A model generated the notes under the pieces. The model was not told where the DNA came from. It did no database searches and saw nothing but the letters and a program-made list of their open reading frames with translations. Of a stretch of 7,458 nt of DNA, positions 6,003 through 7,458 are shown piece by piece. Location of the stretch: the NCBI GenBank assembly GCA_029937635.1, contig JAPYPM010000058.1, positions 1-7,458 of the forward strand, written 5' to 3'. Origin of the DNA: Nitrospinaceae bacterium. Its GTDB lineage: Bacteria; Nitrospinota; Nitrospinia; Nitrospinales; VA-1. Numbering within the stretch: position 1 is the stretch's first letter; every line of letters begins with the position of its first letter. The position numbers were made by a program, and so were the translations under genes.

Positions 6003-7458
6003 ATGCGTACCTTGTTAATCTGGCCCCCTACCACAGTATATGGAGATGACCCCTCTATTCCTCCAATTGTACAACCACTAGGCTTAGCGTATCTTGCCGC
6101 ATGGCTGGAAAAAGAGGGGCATGAGGTCTCAATTTTAGACGGAAGAGGTTCTAGTAAAGATAAAACGAAAACAGAGACCTACACACGTTATGGGTTGTCT
6201 GAAGAAAGAATATTAAAGGCGGTTGATAATTTTAATCCCGACATAATAGGCATTAGCAATATGTGGACTGCTTATTCAGGGGATCCTCACCGAGTTGCTA
6301 AATCAATTAAAGAAAAATACCCCGACCTTAAAATTATTTTTGGTGGATCACATCCCTCTGAGTTTCCAGAGTTGGTTTTGAAAGATTCAAACGTCGACCT
6401 CGTAGTCACTGGCGAGGGAGAAATCACCTTTTCTGAAATCCTTTATAATTTGGAAAAAAATCTTCCTCTTAATGAAATCCATGGCATCGCTTACATGGAA
6501 GAAGAGAAAGTAGTTAAAACACAACCTCGGGAACGTATGACGGAGATCGACCAACTTCCTTTCCCAGCCCGCCATCTTTTACCAATGGAACTTTACTTGA
6601 AAGAAAGTAAGCGAAATGGGTTCGTTATGCGTAAACCCAGTATGGCCATGACCTCGAGTCGAGGCTGTCCCCAGAAATGCGTATTTTGTACTGTGCGGGC
6701 AGTGTGGGGTCGCGATTGGGAGGGTCGTAGCCCTTCTAACGTAGTCGATGAAATTGCACATCTTACGGATAATTATGGCGTTAAAGAAATTGCGTTCTTA
6801 GATGACGACCTTGGACGAGATATACCAAGGCTAGGCGCCATTTGCGACGAAATTATCCGCAGAAAAGTTGACATTAAGTGGACCACTCCGAATGGAGTTG
6901 CCCACTGGCTTCTCAATGAGAGGCTAATCGACAAGATGAAGCAATCTGGTTGTTACCGCCTTACTTTTGGAATCGAATCTGGATGTGAAGAAACTAGGAA
7001 GTTTATAAAAAAGAAAGTCCCGCTGGAACAAGCAACTCGAATGATAAAACATTCCAACAAGATTGGATTATGGACAATTTGCACATTTATTCTCGGGTTT
7101 CCTTATGAAACAAAAGCACACATGCGCGAATCTATTCATTACGCCATTGAAAGCGAAACTGATATGGGCGTGTTTTATGCCCTAATGCCTCACCCCACTT
7201 CCGACGTTTATTCAGTCTTTAAAAATGAAGGCCTGCTAGACCTAGATCCGATTATGGACCCAGCGGTAATTAAAGAAGTTAGTGACTTTGCTAAAATTGG
7301 CGAAATATTATCTCAGAGAGGTTCGCAAACAAAATATTGTAGTTCTGAGGAGATCCAAGAAATGTTGAGTGAAGCTTACCAAACTTTTTTTAGGGCTCGC
7401 TTAAAAAACTACTTTTTAAATCCTTTGCATATCATCAGGAAAATCCGATCTTATGAAG
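6003..7458 (+). CDS. B12-binding-domain radical SAM protein, BchE/MagA type (3' end outside window)
   Basis: The frame is open from ATG 6003 to the window end, giving 485 residues with no stop. Residues 1-150 form the cobalamin-binding-like domain: LLIWPPT, PLGLAYLAAWLEKEGHEVSI (25-44), DIIGISNMW (80-88), IIFGGSHPSEFPE (111-123) and VVTGEGE (134-140). The lower-axial His motif D-x-H-x-x-G is not seen; the matching position reads LDGRGS. The radical SAM barrel starts at SSRGCPQKCVFC, with Cys222, Cys226 and Cys229 binding the [4Fe-4S] cluster. FLDDDLGRD (265-273), FGIESGCEETRKFI (322-335) and TFILGFPYET (361-370) are typical of the family. Members methylate unactivated carbons, close rings or act on lipids and cofactors. 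The visible length is near the usual 450-550 residues, so little is missing. It is probably cytoplasmic or membrane-associated. The substrate is unknown; a membrane-lipid or glycan modification would fit the locus but is inferred. Confidence 0.92.
   Translation, partial: MRTLLIWPPTTVYGDDPSIPPIVQPLGLAYLAAWLEKEGHEVSILDGRGSSKDKTKTETYTRYGLSEERILKAVDNFNPDIIGISNMWTAYSGDPHRVAKSIKEKYPDLKIIFGGSHPSEFPELVLKDSNVDLVVTGEGEITFSEILYNLEKNLPLNEIHGIAYMEEEKVVKTQPRERMTEIDQLPFPARHLLPMELYLKESKRNGFVMRKPSMAMTSSRGCPQKCVFCTVRAVWGRDWEGRSPSNVVDEIAHLTDNYGVKEIAFLDDDLGRDIPRLGAICDEIIRRKVDIKWTTPNGVAHWLLNERLIDKMKQSGCYRLTFGIESGCEETRKFIKKKVPLEQATRMIKHSNKIGLWTICTFILGFPYETKAHMRESIHYAIESETDMGVFYALMPHPTSDVYSVFKNEGLLDLDPIMDPAVIKEVSDFAKIGEILSQRGSQTKYCSSEEIQEMLSEAYQTFFRARLKNYFLNPLHIIRKIRSYE

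Overview
The window looks like part of a bacterial surface-glycan (O-antigen or capsule type) locus. Every convincing gene lies on the + strand. The DNA is AT-rich, with many A and T runs, and the genes use ATG or GTG starts with Shine-Dalgarno sites of variable quality. No rRNA or other taxonomic marker is present. An AT-rich Gram-negative bacterium is a reasonable guess from the gene types, but the lineage cannot be fixed from this sequence.

Left block (1-4128) is a compact run of four genes. They are the 3' end of a family-2 glycosyltransferase (cut by the window edge), a GT4 glycosyltransferase overlapping it by 14 nt, a membrane-anchored protein resembling only the C-terminal exported domain of large YfhO-like membrane proteins, and a second GT4 glycosyltransferase 3 nt further on. 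The spacing suggests one transcript. The two GT4 enzymes would add sugars in the cytoplasm to a lipid-linked glycan. The anchored protein would act on the outer face of the inner membrane.

Middle block: 4129-4475 holds no intact gene. It contains a perfect 9-nt Shine-Dalgarno sequence with nothing intact after it, followed by protein-like reading segments broken by stops and frame changes. I read this as a decayed gene, perhaps another glycosyltransferase. Then comes a radical SAM protein with a SPASM-like cysteine-rich C-terminus (4476-5540), with a clear ribosome binding site and a GTG start.

Right block: 5541-6002 is a 462-bp non-coding spacer containing a perfect 14-bp inverted repeat and an adjoining 9-bp hairpin. 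It precedes a B12-binding-domain radical SAM protein of the BchE/MagA type (6003 to the window end, 3' end missing). The two radical SAM genes are likely modifying enzymes associated with the glycan locus; their substrates cannot be read from the sequence.

No complete new system is evident. The least ordinary items are the stand-alone exported domain, the gene relic, and the structured spacer in front of the second radical SAM gene.
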